59,873 bases of DNA from Acinetobacter pragensis (GCF_001605895.1 NZ_LUAW01000026.1:350-60222); one strand, 5' to 3'; shown: positions 36,348-46,760, numbered from the stretch's first letter. Notes: generated from the letters alone by a model not told the origin. A program made the numbers and translations.

Positions 36348-37034
36348 TTATGCTTCTAAAGTGATCTTTAACCCGACACCAGATATGGTATGAATTAGCT
36401 TTTTTTCAAAAGGCTTATCGACCATTTTACGCAAATTATAAATATGACTACGCAGGGCATCGCTTTCAGGCTCTTCATCCCCCCAAAGTTCGATCATAAT
36501 TTCCTGTTTAGTCAGAACTTTAGGTGAATGACGCATCAGTAGTTTGAGCAGTTTGAACTGAATCGGTGGTAGTTCAATGGTTTGTCCAGCACGAGTCAGT
36601 TGCTGTGTTGCAGGATCTAGAATCAGATCATGAATTTGAAGACGGCCAGAGGAAACTTCACCCTGTGAACGCTTGATCAAAGCTTTGACTCGAACCACCA
36701 GCTCATTAAAGTCAAACGGTTTGACTAGATAATCATCCGTTCCTGAGTTGAAACCTTTGAGTTTGTCATTTAGTGTATCGCGTGCGGTGAGCATCAGCAC
36801 AGGAAGGTCCATACCTTCTTTATTTCGTAGCCATTCACAGAGTTCATAACCCGAACCATCAGGCAAGTTAATATCTAAAAGTAAAATATGATAGCGTTGC
36901 TGCTTGAGCAATTGGCGCGCAGCATTTAGGTTTCGAGCATGATCGACCACAAAACCATGCTCTTCTAGAAACTCGCATAAGGTAGATGCCAGTTCATAAT
37001 GATCTTCGACCATCAAAATAAAATGTTTAGACAT
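36348..37034 (-). CDS. OmpR-family response regulator
   Basis: A 228-aa regulator: receiver domain with acidic pair in MVEDHYELA, phospho-acceptor Asp54 in LLLDINLPDGSGYE, Lys in YLVKPFDFNE, and a winged-helix domain (LPPIQFKLLKLLMRHSPKVLTKQEI, SDALRSHIYNLRKMVD). Convergent with the kinase gene (17 bases between stops), so the two partners are on opposite strands. It is the last of three genes on its strand with the chalcone-isomerase-like and NTF2-like genes. Confidence 0.9.
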   Translation of the reverse strand: MSKHFILMVEDHYELASTLCEFLEEHGFVVDHARNLNAARQLLKQQRYHILLLDINLPDGSGYELCEWLRNKEGMDLPVLMLTARDTLNDKLKGFNSGTDDYLVKPFDFNELVVRVKALIKRSQGEVSSGRLQIHDLILDPATQQLTRAGQTIELPPIQFKLLKLLMRHSPKVLTKQEIMIELWGDEEPESDALRSHIYNLRKMVDKPFEKKLIHTISGVGLKITLEA

Positions 37035-37045
37035 AACTGTAGTGA

Positions 37046-37543
37046 CTACTTTATTAATTGCTGTTTTAATTTAGCACTAAATGGTTGAGGACCTAGCCAT
37101 ATATTAAAATATTGCTGAGCTTGCGGGTTCTGAAGTTGTCCCTGAATTTTCTGGTTTAAGTATAGGCTTAAGGTATGTGTGGCATGGCTATACTTTAGTT
37201 GGTATAGATCTCCTGAGTTCACTGGACGATACAAATCGGTGATTGGATTGAAAACAGCATGCATTTTTTGATCTTTAATATTACGTTTGAGTAGATATGT
37301 AGCTGCACGTTTGAATGCCCACTCTGGAATATTCTGTGTATAGCTAAAATCCATCTGCATGTTTTGACTTTGCCAAGGCAGATTACAGTTTTGCGCAAAG
37401 TAACTGGCCACACCGACCTGTTTTTGTCCCACCATGAGTGGACCATTACCACATTTATTTAAGCTCTGTGCATGCGCCCACGAACCGAAACTCCCGAACA
37501 TCAGTACAGTGGTTATGGCTACTTTTTGAAAGGCAGTACCCAT
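37046..37543 (-). CDS. Chalcone-isomerase-like exported protein
   Basis: A 165-aa protein with a signal peptide (ending AHAQS near residue 26). The mature part resembles the chalcone isomerase-like family (VGVASYFAQNCNLPWQ, QNIPEWAFKRAATYLLKRN, YFNIWLGPQPFSAKLKQQL). Related proteins occur beside CFA and desaturase clusters in many proteobacteria and may bind fatty acids. It overlaps the upstream NTF2-like gene by 25 bases and lies 11 bases before the response regulator gene. Confidence 0.78.
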   Translation of the reverse strand: MGTAFQKVAITTVLMFGSFGSWAHAQSLNKCGNGPLMVGQKQVGVASYFAQNCNLPWQSQNMQMDFSYTQNIPEWAFKRAATYLLKRNIKDQKMHAVFNPITDLYRPVNSGDLYQLKYSHATHTLSLYLNQKIQGQLQNPQAQQYFNIWLGPQPFSAKLKQQLIK

Positions 37544-38097
37544 GAATAGGTTCCTCCTACATAGGGCAAAGAACGATATAGACCATTGGCAGGATCCCAG
37601 AAATCTTGTTGGAAAATAATCTTATGGTTTGGGTTGACCTTTATTTCACTGATTCCAAAAGAATCCATTGTTCGTGTTTTCCCGAACATTTTAAAATCAT
37701 AAACCATATGCCAATGCACATAGGCAGAGTCTTGATGATACGAAGTATTTAATAGACGGACAGTGACATTACTCACCCGCTGGTTCATACCCTGAAAATG
37801 TTCAAGCAATTTTTTACGTGATGTAAATTGCGACAGCGTATCGTTAATAAAAAGCTGATCTGCATACAGTGCTCCAGCATTTTCAACGAATTGAGGTGTA
37901 CCCATGGTATTAAATGCCGAAGTGAAGCGGGTGCCAATTTCTAATGCTTTTGCATCATCTAAGGGTATGCCCTGAATACTGGCTCTGGCATTTGCATAAT
38001 CCGAGGAATAACGAGGAACACTTTTACATCCTGACAGGAAAAGCACGGGTAAGGATAAGGCAATTGCCATTAACGTTTTGAGTTGATTCATGTTCAC
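37519..38097 (-). CDS. NTF2-like lipoprotein
   Basis: A 192-aa lipoprotein: signal with lipobox LSGC (Cys near residue 24), then an NTF2/SnoaL-like domain (LLEHFQGMNQRVSNVTVRLLN, AYVHWHMVYDFKMFGKTRTMDSFGISEI, IIFQQDFWDPANGLYRSLPYVG). Proteins like this are typical members of the CFA/DUF1365 cluster. First gene of the three-gene minus-strand unit. Role probably lipid binding at the outer or inner membrane; not established. Confidence 0.8.
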   Translation of the reverse strand: MNMNQLKTLMAIALSLPVLFLSGCKSVPRYSSDYANARASIQGIPLDDAKALEIGTRFTSAFNTMGTPQFVENAGALYADQLFINDTLSQFTSRKKLLEHFQGMNQRVSNVTVRLLNTSYHQDSAYVHWHMVYDFKMFGKTRTMDSFGISEIKVNPNHKIIFQQDFWDPANGLYRSLPYVGGTYSWVLPFKK

Positions 38098-38213
38098 TGT
38101 CCATCTTCACCGTTCATCCTCACACTTTAGGGGGGCTAGAGTGAACAGAATGTGAAGATAGAAGTTCAAGTCAGTACATTGAATAGAATTGTGGTGATCA
38201 ATGATTAATTTTT

Positions 38214-39095
38214 TTAAACTTTTTCTTCAGCCATTAACCAATGAATAATATTCATGACATCAGGATTCTCATTATTTTTGCTGACCATGGCATAAAAATT
38301 ATAGTCACAATAGATAAAACCAAAAGGGGCAATGATTCTTCCATTCAAAATTTCTTTTTCGACTAAAATTTGAGGGGCTATGGCAATTCCTAAGCCTGAA
38401 ACAGCGGCTTCTATCATTAAATTGAGACTATCAAAATAACGATCATTCGCTTTTGGGGAAAAGTTAATTTTGGACTGATTAAACCATGTATGCCATGCAC
38501 TTTTATTTGAGTGGGTATGAAGTAATGGATAGTTTAAAAGATCATTTACGGAATGAAGAAGATTTATTTCACGATTACAAATAGGCCCCATGTTATCGGG
38601 AAATAACAGATATTTATTCAAAAAGTTGGGAAGTAGATGATGCTCACTGACGCTATTGATAAATATGTCAACTTTCTCTTTTTCTAACAATTTTAAGTCA
38701 TTACATGTCATTAATTTAATATGGATATTGGGATAAATGACTTCGAGCTTTTCTAATCGAGGAATCAGCCAATTGGCCATAAAACTATGAGAAGCGCCTA
38801 TTACAACTTCTACTTCTGATGTTTTATTTGTTAACTCAAAGACGCATTGTTCTAAACGATTAAAAAGCTGCGTACAAACTAGCGATAATTCTTCGGCATC
38901 CGCCGTCAGAGAGATGGTCGAGGAATGTCGAATGAACAATTTTTTATCGAACCATTCTTCTAGCTGTTTTATTTGATGGCTAATCGCACTATGGGTGACA
39001 CATAATTCTTCCGCAGCTAAGCTGAAACTTTTATTTCTGGCGACGGCCTCGAATGCTTTTAAAGCATTAAGGGGAGGGAGTGTTCTGCGCTTCAT
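38214..39095 (-). CDS. trpI: LysR-family regulator, TrpI/GcvA-like
   Basis: A 293-aa LysR protein. The N-terminal helix-turn-helix (LPPLNALKAFEAVARNKSF, AAEELCVTHSAISHQIKQLE) is of the GcvA/TrpI subgroup. The effector domain follows. It is divergent from trpBA with about 100 bases between them, as in Pseudomonas, where TrpI with indoleglycerol phosphate activates trpBA. The same job is likely here but rests on layout. Confidence 0.82.
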   Translation of the reverse strand: MKRRTLPPLNALKAFEAVARNKSFSLAAEELCVTHSAISHQIKQLEEWFDKKLFIRHSSTISLTADAEELSLVCTQLFNRLEQCVFELTNKTSEVEVVIGASHSFMANWLIPRLEKLEVIYPNIHIKLMTCNDLKLLEKEKVDIFINSVSEHHLLPNFLNKYLLFPDNMGPICNREINLLHSVNDLLNYPLLHTHSNKSAWHTWFNQSKINFSPKANDRYFDSLNLMIEAAVSGLGIAIAPQILVEKEILNGRIIAPFGFIYCDYNFYAMVSKNNENPDVMNIIHWLMAEEKV

Positions 39096-39163
39096 GTTGT
39101 AAAATTTTCTAACATCATTAGCTCAAAATATATCAATTATCAAAAAAATGAAAATATTTTAAG

Positions 39164-39180
39164 ATCAAACAAATTTTGAT
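39164..39180. promoter_or_regulatory. Small dyad ahead of trpB
   Basis: ATCAAA and TTTGAT arms with a 5-base spacer, ending 17 bases before trpB. It could be part of a LysR-type site; it is short and AT-rich, so this is weak. Confidence 0.25.
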
Positions 39181-39197
39181 AGTAAAAGAGATATGAG

Positions 39198-40409
39198 ATG
39201 ACAACCCCTTATACAGGTAATGGTCCTGATGAATTGGGATTTTTTGTTAAATTTGGCGGATGTTACATGCCAGAGAGCTTAATGCCTGCACTTCAAGAAT
39301 TAGAGCAAGCCTTTAATACTGTTCGGCATAAACCTGAATTTTGGGCTGAATATCAACAGATTTTAACGGACTTTGTTGGTCGCCCTAGTCCGCTTTTCTA
39401 TGCAAAAAACCTAACAGCTTATGCAGGAGGTGCTCGAATATATCTCAAGCGAGAAGATTTGAACCATACGGGTGCGCATAAGATCAATAATTGTGTTGGG
39501 CAAATCTTATTGGCCAAATTTATGGGTAAAACCAGAATCATCGCAGAAACTGGTGCTGGACAACATGGGGTTGCAACAGCAACGGTTTGCGCACTGTTTA
39601 AGATGAAATGTACCATTTTTATGGGAGAAACAGATATTCAGCGCCAACAAATGAATGTTGAACGCATGAAATTACTCGGTGCTGAAGTCAGAAGTGTTCA
39701 AAAAGGTCGTGGGACTTTAAAAGATGCCATGAATGAAGCCTTACGTGACTGGATTCGTCATGTGGATACAACCTATTACCTGTTGGGTACGGGTGCAGGC
39801 CCTCATCCATATCCGACGATGGTCAGAGAATTTCAAAAAATTATTGGTCTAGAAGCCAGAAACCAAATACTCCTCAAAGAAAATAAACTGCCCGATGCCT
39901 TGGTTGCTTGTGTTGGTGGTGGATCAAATGCATTAGGGTTGATGCATCCTTTTCTAGAAGACCCAAATGTCAAAATGTTTGGCGTTGAGGCGGGGGGGAA
40001 AGGAACACATACTGGTGAACATGCCGCCTCTATTTGCAAAGGTCAAGTTGGTGTGCTGCATGGCAATTTAACCTATTTATTACAAGATTTAGATGGGCAG
40101 ATTTTAGAAGGGCACTCTATATCAGCTGGCTTAGATTATCCTGGTATTGGCCCTGAACATGGCCTTCTGTTTGAAACTGGACGCGTGACATACACGGCTA
40201 TAACCGACCAAGAAGCCGTAAATGCATTTCAGCTTTTAAGCCAACAGGAGGGCATTATTCCTGCTCTTGAGAGTTCCCATGCGATTGCATATGCGATTCA
40301 ACTTGCTCAAGAAATGCAGCCAGAACAGATCATTATTGTCAATTTAAGTGGCAAAGGCGACAAAGACTTAAACACGGTCAAAAAATATCTTGCAGGAGTT
40401 ACAGCATGA
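39198..40409 (+). CDS. trpB: Tryptophan synthase beta chain
   Basis: A 403-aa PLP enzyme joining indole and serine. It has the PLP lysine motif [14 protein letters not shown], the [16 protein letters not shown] loop and the phosphate-binding GGGSNALG. The family signature [10 protein letters not shown] is seen as [13 protein letters not shown]. Overlaps trpA by 4 bases (ATGA). The gene pair with a TrpI-type regulator may be an extra copy in this organism, because Acinetobacter normally has trpBA elsewhere; that needs the rest of the genome. Confidence 0.95.
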   Translation: MTTPYTGNGPDELGFFVKFGGCYMPESLMPALQELEQAFNTVRHKPEFWAEYQQILTDFVGRPSPLFYAKNLTAYAGGARIYLKREDLNHTGAHKINNCVGQILLAKFMGKTRIIAETGAGQHGVATATVCALFKMKCTIFMGETDIQRQQMNVERMKLLGAEVRSVQKGRGTLKDAMNEALRDWIRHVDTTYYLLGTGAGPHPYPTMVREFQKIIGLEARNQILLKENKLPDALVACVGGGSNALGLMHPFLEDPNVKMFGVEAGGKGTHTGEHAASICKGQVGVLHGNLTYLLQDLDGQILEGHSISAGLDYPGIGPEHGLLFETGRVTYTAITDQEAVNAFQLLSQQEGIIPALESSHAIAYAIQLAQEMQPEQIIIVNLSGKGDKDLNTVKKYLAGVTA

Positions 40410-41191
40410 ACCGTCTAGATCAAAAATTAGAGCAATTGAAACTGGAAAATCGAAGTGGTCTGGTCTGTTATTTTACTGCTGGAGATCCTAATTTTGCAGA
40501 AAGTTGTCGTCTGTTGAGCCAATTAGGTCAAGCTGGAGCTGACATTATTGAAGTTGGCATTCCATTTTCAGATCCAGTGGCAGATGGAGAGATCATTCAG
40601 GCAGCGCATCTTAGGGCTTTAGGTGCAGGTCAAACGGTAAAACAGACCATTGAGTTGGTAAAAGCAATCAGGCTACATGATGAAAAAACACCAATAATTT
40701 TTATGACTTATTTAAATCCGATGATGCAATATGGTTTCGAGACACTTATCGCCGAAACAGAGAATCTTATAGATGGAATATTGATTTTAGATGCTCCATA
40801 TGGATATCGAGAAAAATTTGAGGTGCAATTAAATGAAAAAAATATGCATTTAATTGCAATGACCGCGCCGACCACCCCAGTTGAAAGGTTAGAGCAAATT
40901 TCAGCGCGCGCGACAGGTTTTTTATATCATGTTGCAGAAAATGGCTTAACAGGAGGAGACTTCAATTTGTCTAATCTTGAGAAAAAGATTGCTGAAATCA
41001 AGCCTATTTTTAATATTCCAGTTGCAATTGGCTTTGGGATCAAAAATGAAAGTCATGTTAAAGCCTTAGCCAATAAGGTAGATTTGATTATTATCGGCTC
41101 AGCGCTTGTCGATACTTTTTTTAATAAGGGAGTGAACGCAACTTTAGAAAAAGTCACAGCTTTTTCGCAAATACTTAGAGAAAATAAATAA
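40406..41191 (+). CDS. trpA: Tryptophan synthase alpha chain
   Basis: A 261-aa TIM barrel that releases indole from indoleglycerol phosphate and passes it to TrpB. The catalytic residues are visible in [15 protein letters not shown] (Glu and Asp), with [13 protein letters not shown], the phosphate-binding [13 protein letters not shown] and IIIGSALVD. Translationally coupled to trpB. A short hairpin (CTCCC / GGGAG) follows at about 41257-41270. Confidence 0.95.
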   Translation: MNRLDQKLEQLKLENRSGLVCYFTAGDPNFAESCRLLSQLGQAGADIIEVGIPFSDPVADGEIIQAAHLRALGAGQTVKQTIELVKAIRLHDEKTPIIFMTYLNPMMQYGFETLIAETENLIDGILILDAPYGYREKFEVQLNEKNMHLIAMTAPTTPVERLEQISARATGFLYHVAENGLTGGDFNLSNLEKKIAEIKPIFNIPVAIGFGIKNESHVKALANKVDLIIIGSALVDTFFNKGVNATLEKVTAFSQILRENK

Positions 41192-41311
41192 TATCCTGTT
41201 TTTTAATCAGTATATTTAAAGTTAATTTATCAAGAACTATATGTGATAAAACCCTCTCCCGTAAGGGAGGTGGAACTTTGTCTGTGAATTTTTACCGAAA
41301 GTGATCGCTTT

Positions 41312-41914
41312 TTAGAAATCACTATTATCATACAGATGTGACATACGTTTTTGCTTTGTCTCTAGATAAGCTTTGTTAAAAATATTTAAGCCAACTTTTA
41401 ATGGAACCCGCTCAACAACATCAATTCCTAAATCAGTTAAAGATTTAATTTTAAGTGGATTATTTGTAATGAGTTTTACATTCTTTATTTTTAAATAATC
41501 TAACATAATGGCGCACATGTCATATTTACGAGCGTCTGCTGGTAAATTTAATAATAAATTGGCGTCAAGAGTATCATGTCCTTGGTCTTGGAGCGCATAG
41601 GCTCGAATTTTATTGGTTAATCCTATACCACGGCCTTCTTGGCGCAGGTATAAGATCACACCTTGACCTGCATCATTGATCATTTTCATGGTTGAATGTA
41701 ATTGAGGACCACAGTCACATTTCAGTGAAGCAAAAGCATCACCTGTTAAGCATTCTGAATGAATTCTGACGAGTACAGGTTGATCAGAAATAGTATCCAT
41801 GCCTTTGGCAAGAGCGATATGTTCTTCACCAGTACTTTGGTCTTGAAACGCTATAATTTCAAAATCGCCAAACGCAGTAGGTAACTTTGATTTGGAAATA
41901 AATTCTATAGCCAC
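41312..41914 (-). CDS. ribA: GTP cyclohydrolase II
   Basis: A 200-aa enzyme that opens GTP as the first step of riboflavin synthesis. The zinc-binding [18 protein letters not shown] (three cysteines), RQEGRGIGL and the late TNNPLKI motifs are present. The GTG at 41914 gives [16 protein letters not shown], the family N-terminus, with AGGTGG 8 bases ahead; a GTG at 41926 is in frame but overlaps that site. It stands alone on the minus strand. Whether it is the main ribA or a second copy cannot be told. Confidence 0.9.
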   Translation of the reverse strand: MAIEFISKSKLPTAFGDFEIIAFQDQSTGEEHIALAKGMDTISDQPVLVRIHSECLTGDAFASLKCDCGPQLHSTMKMINDAGQGVILYLRQEGRGIGLTNKIRAYALQDQGHDTLDANLLLNLPADARKYDMCAIMLDYLKIKNVKLITNNPLKIKSLTDLGIDVVERVPLKVGLNIFNKAYLETKQKRMSHLYDNSDF

Positions 41915-42751
41915 TGAAGGATCCACCTATATCTTGATAATAGATAAAATACGCTGAATTAAACTTTCAATTAGATAATATTCATTTAATAGTGAATTTT
42001 ATGTGAAACAATTTTGTCGAATGAACCAATTTTTTCAGTAGAGCATGAGCAATACAATTTTCAGATATATAAGCCTAAACAGGGAAAAATTGTATACTGA
42101 TTAATCGATATTAATGCATGTGCCTATTCATTTTTGGTATTTTAAGAATAATTTTTATTAAAATACTTAATAAATTTAGTTGCTTATGGTGTTTTTGAAT
42201 CAAATTATCACAGATGACATGATAGATTCAATATATACAAAAGCTGTTGATGATATGAACTTTTGTGGCCAAACGATTTCATGTCAGTATACCTATATAA
42301 ATAGGAGGATCCTTGTCGAAGTTTGTCTCAAGCAAAAATAAATGAGGTTGGCTTATTTGAAGATAAACTTAAGTGTAGGATTTTTAAAGTTAGGATTAAT
42401 GAGATATATATTTTTGTTTTAAATAGATGGAGAGGATTAGGTAGACTTTATTCCTCCATTTTTCATAAAAAAGAAAAACGGTAAGTATATTTATTTTATG
42501 AATTTTATACATAAAAGCTACATGTGAAATATTTTTCGGATTGAATGGAATAGAATCCTTAAAATTTACTCGAGTCTGATATTTATTTTATAGGGTAAGA
42601 TTAATGTAATTAAGAATGATTATTTTTATTGGGTGCTGGATGGTATTTTTTAGCATTTGATTTTTTAAATATTTTAAAAAATTAATTTAAATTTAAGGTT
42701 ACTTTTATAATGTAATAATATCAATTTATATTTTTGAATTTTGGGGTTGTT
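41915..42751. other. Long gene-poor region
   Basis: More than 800 bases of AT-rich sequence. One weak frame of about 40-50 codons near 42190-42340 (starts MIDSIYTKAVDDMNF) has no good ribosome site and is not called. No repeats or clear hairpins. It must contain the ribA promoter on the left and the cytochrome b561 promoter on the right. Confidence 0.4.
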
Positions 42752-43261
42752 ATGAAAAATAAATATCCTTTTCCAATAATGATTATGCATTGGATTACAC
42801 TTTGCCTTGTGGTGTTGGCGTATCTCACAGGTGGAGACCCAACCGTACATCTAAAAAGCGGAGAACTCCATGTTTTCGCTGGGATATCCGTATTTTTGCT
42901 ATTTTTTATCAGAATTATAATGATTTTTACTTATAGAAAAGATATTCCGCTGAACAAGCCGATGAATAAATATCAAAGAACTTTATTTTTGATGGTGAAA
43001 TACACACTTTATTCATTGTTGTTTTTAATTCCTGTACTGGGCTGGGTTACTTTATCAGGTTTAACAGAGAGTTATCAGTTTTCTGGAATGAGTTTACCTC
43101 TCATAAGTAATTCATGGGATGTTGAAAAAATTGGAGAAATCCATGAATTTCTAGGTAATTCTTTCATGGTGCTGATAGGCTTTCATGCATTGGCTGCATT
43201 AATTCATCATTATGTATTTAAAGATAACGTTTTGAAAAGTATGCTTTATTTTAAAAAGTGA
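42752..43261 (+). CDS. Cytochrome b561 family protein
   Basis: A 169-aa inner-membrane dihaem cytochrome with four membrane segments. Candidate haem ligands are the histidines in MIMHWITLCLVVLAYL, SGELHVFAGISVF, EIHEFLG and GFHALAALIHHY. The family transfers electrons from quinol, for example to or from superoxide. The ATG at 42752 has GGGGTT upstream. Followed 19 bases later by a metal exporter gene in the same direction. Confidence 0.85.
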   Translation: MKNKYPFPIMIMHWITLCLVVLAYLTGGDPTVHLKSGELHVFAGISVFLLFFIRIIMIFTYRKDIPLNKPMNKYQRTLFLMVKYTLYSLLFLIPVLGWVTLSGLTESYQFSGMSLPLISNSWDVEKIGEIHEFLGNSFMVLIGFHALAALIHHYVFKDNVLKSMLYFKK

Positions 43262-43280
43262 ACCAAGAGCTTGAAAGATT

Positions 43281-44165
43281 ATGATTGAATCAAATATTGA
43301 TCTTGAGTTAAGGGCGAAAGCTGCTTCAAAGTCAACGTGGATCAGTGTTGCTGTGAATATTTTCTTATCGATTGGGCAGATATGGATTGGTCTGTTTTCT
43401 AAATCACAAGGTTTAGTTGCAGATGGTATTCATACTTTAAGTGATTTAGTTGCGGACTTTATTGTATTAGTGGCCAATCGTCATAGTCAAAAAGCACCAG
43501 ATGACGTTCATCCTTATGGTTATCTTCGTTTTGAAAATGCAGCATCTTTTATACTGGGTTTAATTTTACTGTCCGTTGGGGGCGGAATGCTATGGACAGC
43601 AACCCATAAAATTCTTCATCCTGAGCAAATTTCCCAAGTTCATAGCATAGCACTTTGGGTAGCAATAACTGCATTGATCTGTAAGGAAATTTTGTTCCGC
43701 TATATGCTCTCTATTGCCAAAAAAGTAAAATCGAGTTTATTGATTGCGAATGCTTGGCACGCACGTTCAGATGCGGCATCTTCTTTTGTTGTAGCATTAG
43801 GGATTATAGGGAATCTTGCGGGATACCCAATTCTTGATCCAATCGCGGCGTTAATTGTCGGTTTGATGATTGCTAAAATGGGTTTTGACTTTAGCTGGAC
43901 GGGCTTACATGATTTGATGGACAAGTCGGCAAATGAAGATGAGATTGCTGCTATTAAAGAAACCTTATTGAATAAAGAGGGGATATTGGGCTTACATCAA
44001 CTCAGAACCCGTAAAATGGGTGATATGATTATTGTAGATGTTCATTTAGAAGTCAGTGGTGAGCAAAGTGTAAGAGAAGGACATAAAATTGCAGTAGATG
44101 CCAGAAATGAAGTCCTCAAAAACCATAATGTGATTGATGTGGTTACTCACATTGACCCGATATAA
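43281..44165 (+). CDS. Cation diffusion facilitator (FieF-like)
   Basis: A 294-aa divalent-metal/proton antiporter. Six membrane segments up to about residue 210, with the metal-site motifs DGIHTLSDLVADFIV (His and two Asp) and HARSDAASSFVV (His, Asp). A C-terminal cytoplasmic domain follows (VDVHLEVSGEQSVREGHKIA). The family exports zinc, iron or manganese. Its position near a zinc-starvation operon is of interest but it has no visible Zur site. Confidence 0.9.
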   Translation: MIESNIDLELRAKAASKSTWISVAVNIFLSIGQIWIGLFSKSQGLVADGIHTLSDLVADFIVLVANRHSQKAPDDVHPYGYLRFENAASFILGLILLSVGGGMLWTATHKILHPEQISQVHSIALWVAITALICKEILFRYMLSIAKKVKSSLLIANAWHARSDAASSFVVALGIIGNLAGYPILDPIAALIVGLMIAKMGFDFSWTGLHDLMDKSANEDEIAAIKETLLNKEGILGLHQLRTRKMGDMIIVDVHLEVSGEQSVREGHKIAVDARNEVLKNHNVIDVVTHIDPI

Positions 44166-44600
44166 TTTGAAAGTGGACATAAATAGGCATCAAGAATAAA
44201 TAAGATTCAAGATGCCTGAATTTAAAAAGATTTATTGAAAATTTCCAATGAGTTCATTTGTTTCAATTAAGCTTTGAATTCGTATTTTTTTAATCACATT
44301 TAAATAAAATTCTTTTGTATTACCTCAATATTTCAATCACATTGTTATCACGAAAAGTTTAAGCTCAATTGCTTAAAAAGTTTTCGATCAATTGGAATAC
44401 TTTTCAGCACAAATTTCATTTTTAATATCCGTACATTGCCTTTTATAGCATTAGATATATGTCCTAAGAGCAACAAGTTCTAGTGTAAATTTTTACAGTG
44501 AAGAGAGCGTATGAGGTCGATTTAATTGTTAATGGTTGTGAATATAACCACAGCATTGAATTTATTCTACTTCATCATACATAGCATCATTTTCATAGGT
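44166..44600. other. Gene-free AT-rich spacer
   Basis: About 430 bases between the metal exporter gene and the left end of the IS982 element. No open frame, repeat or clear hairpin. Confidence 0.5.
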
Positions 44601-45576
44601 AACCCGAATCTCAGATAAGAAATTGACTTGAAAAATAAGAGAACTAGAGCCATCAGTTGAGTTACCACACCAAACCTAAAGCTCTAGTCCTAATGTTCAA
44701 TAGTACCGAATTACTCTGTGTAATCGATGATTTCTTTCTTAAATTTGAAGCAACTTATTGGAAGTTTCTCAAACAAATCCGCCACTCTTTAAGAATCAGA
44801 ACTGCACAGCTGACCATCTCGGAAATTAGCTTTATTGCCATTTGGTATAAGTGTTCTCATATCAACAATTTCAAAGCATTCTTTTCATGGTTGAAACAGG
44901 ATAAAAATCATTTATTTAAAAATTTACCCTACTACCAACGGATGATTCACCTCATCAATATGCATCAATTGGCACTACATGCTTTACATGTCGCCTTAAT
45001 GAAAGGCCAACGTAGCCAATATTTATGGGTTGATTCAACCACTTTACCTGTCTGTAAAAATCAACGCATCCAACGCCATAAATCATTAGCCAAAATTGCA
45101 TCACGTGGTAAAAGTTCGATGGGCTGGTTTTATGGTTGTAAATTACATATCGCGATGAATCAATTGGGTGAAATCGCTTGTTCTGCTTTATCTAATGGAC
45201 ATGTGTCTGACATCAAAATGGTTGAACATTTGGTTGAAGGCTTAGAAGCAAAGCTTTATGCGGATCGTGGCTATATCAGCCAAGATTTAAAAAGCAAGTT
45301 AAAGAATCAAGGTATTGATTTAATTACCTATCATCGAAAGAATATGCGGACTGTTCAACTCTGTGAACAAGATGAATATCACTTAAAATAACGTAATAAG
45401 ATAGAAACGTTATTTAGCTTATTGAAAGGTCAATACAATTTAGTGACGAGTAAAGCACGTAGTATTCATGGATTTCTAAGTGGGATTTACGTATCGTTAT
45501 GCGTATATCAATTAACTCAACGAAATAAGCCAAAAATTCAAATTATGGAATCCTTGGCTTAAACAGGATTCGGGTT
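44601..45576 (+). mobile_element. IS982-family insertion sequence
   Basis: Bounded by perfect 10-bp inverted ends AACCCGAATC (44601-44610) and GATTCGGGTT (45567-45576), giving 976 bp, the usual IS982 length. The flanking bases (TCATAGGT on the left, ATTTATTG on the right) are not duplicated, so a deletion or rearrangement followed insertion. The right end abuts a truncated adaptor gene. Confidence 0.88.
44693..45562 (+). pseudogene. IS982 transposase with premature stop
   Basis: Starts MFNSTELLCVIDDFFLKFEA and reads well to YHLK. A TAA at 45389-45391 (codon 233) replaces what is probably CAA (Gln). The rest (RNKIETLFSLLKGQYNLVTS, then GFLSGIYVSLCVYQL) continues in frame to a stop at 45560-45562, 289 codons in all. 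Catalytic DDE residues include VDSTTLPVC and YADRGY; the last Glu (KIETLF) lies after the stop, so the truncated product should be inactive. Confidence 0.88.
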
Positions 45577-45600
45577 ATTTATTGTCAAAACTTATGCACG

Positions 45601-46675
45601 GATTACGGCTTTCTTCTTTTGTGGATGATAGCGGAAGTTGGAGAGGTCTCAACAGGAACTGGCAAAGTTATTCCATCTTCTAAAGAGCAAGTTATTCAGT
45701 CTCTTGAAGGTGGTATCTTAACGAAGCTCTATGTGCATGAGGGCGAAATTATCGAAAAAGGGCAAATACTGGCTCCGCTTGATCCGACTCGTTTTGCATC
45801 AAATGTTGGTGAATCAGCATCCTTACTTCTTACTTCTCAAGCAACTGCAGCGCGACTACGCGCAGAAGTAAATGGGAATGCTTTAGTATTTCCAAGTGAA
45901 GTATTAAAAGAGCGTAGTTTAGTTGAGGAAGAAACAGCGCTGTATCATTCGCGTCGATCTAATTTGGAAGAATCCTTAGCTGGATTGAAGCAGGCACTTA
46001 CTTTAGTTGAACAAGAGCCACAAATGACTGAGCCTTTGGTTGCGAAAGGTGCAGCAAGTGAAGTGGAAGTTTTAAGACTTAAACGTCAAGCGACTGATTT
46101 GCGCAATCAAATGAGTGATGTGCGAAACCAATATTCAGTAAAAGCTCGTGAAGAACTAGCAAAAGCAAATACAGACATTGAAACTCAGTCTCAGGTCGTA
46201 AAAGGGAAGTCGGACTCTATTTAAGTCACTAGTGAGAGGGATTGTAAAAGAAATTAATGTTATGACTATTGGTGGTGTGATTTCTCAGAATGGAAAGCTG
46301 ATGACTATTGTTCCACTTGATGAAAAACTTTTGGTTGAAGCGCGTATTTCGCCTAGAGATATTGCCTTTATTCATTCTGGACAAGAAGCACTCGTAAAAA
46401 TCACTGCATTTGACTATTCTATCTATGGTGGATTGAAAGGGAAAGTTTCTATTATTTCACCAGATACATTGAGAGATGAAGTTAAGCAAGATCAATTTTA
46501 TTATCGAGTTTATATTCGGACTGATTCAGACAAGTTGATCAATAAAGAAGGGCAGAAGTTTAATATCACACCTGGAATGGTTGCAACGGTAGATATTAAA
46601 ACAGGTGAAAAAACGGTGTTGGATTATTTAATCAAACCATTTAATAAGGCGCAAGAGGCATTAAGGGAGCGGTAA
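45601..46675 (+). pseudogene. HlyD/LapC-type type I secretion adaptor, truncated and frameshifted
   Basis: The sequence begins in the membrane anchor (LLWMIAEVGEVSTGTGKVIP), then has the typical EQVIQSLEGGILTKLYVHEG hinge and coiled-coil region, to a TAA at about 46224. The C-terminal domain continues in another frame (LVRGIVKEINVMTIGGVISQ, then ITPGMVATVDIKTGEKTVLD) to 46675. The first 25 or so residues were lost at the IS982 junction and about a dozen codons are missing at the frameshift. Such adaptors export RTX-type adhesins; the ABC transporter and outer-membrane partners are not here. Confidence 0.85.
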
Positions 46676-46760
46676 TAATTATTGTTTCCTAGCATAAATT
46701 TATGATTACTAGCTCAACACAGCAAAACAAATTCCCAAGATCCATTGCAAAATAGGTTCT

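Noticed and set aside
42190..42340. Short frame of 40-50 codons starting MIDSIYTKAVDD
   Set aside because: No ribosome site or family resemblance; expected by chance in 800 bases of AT-rich DNA.
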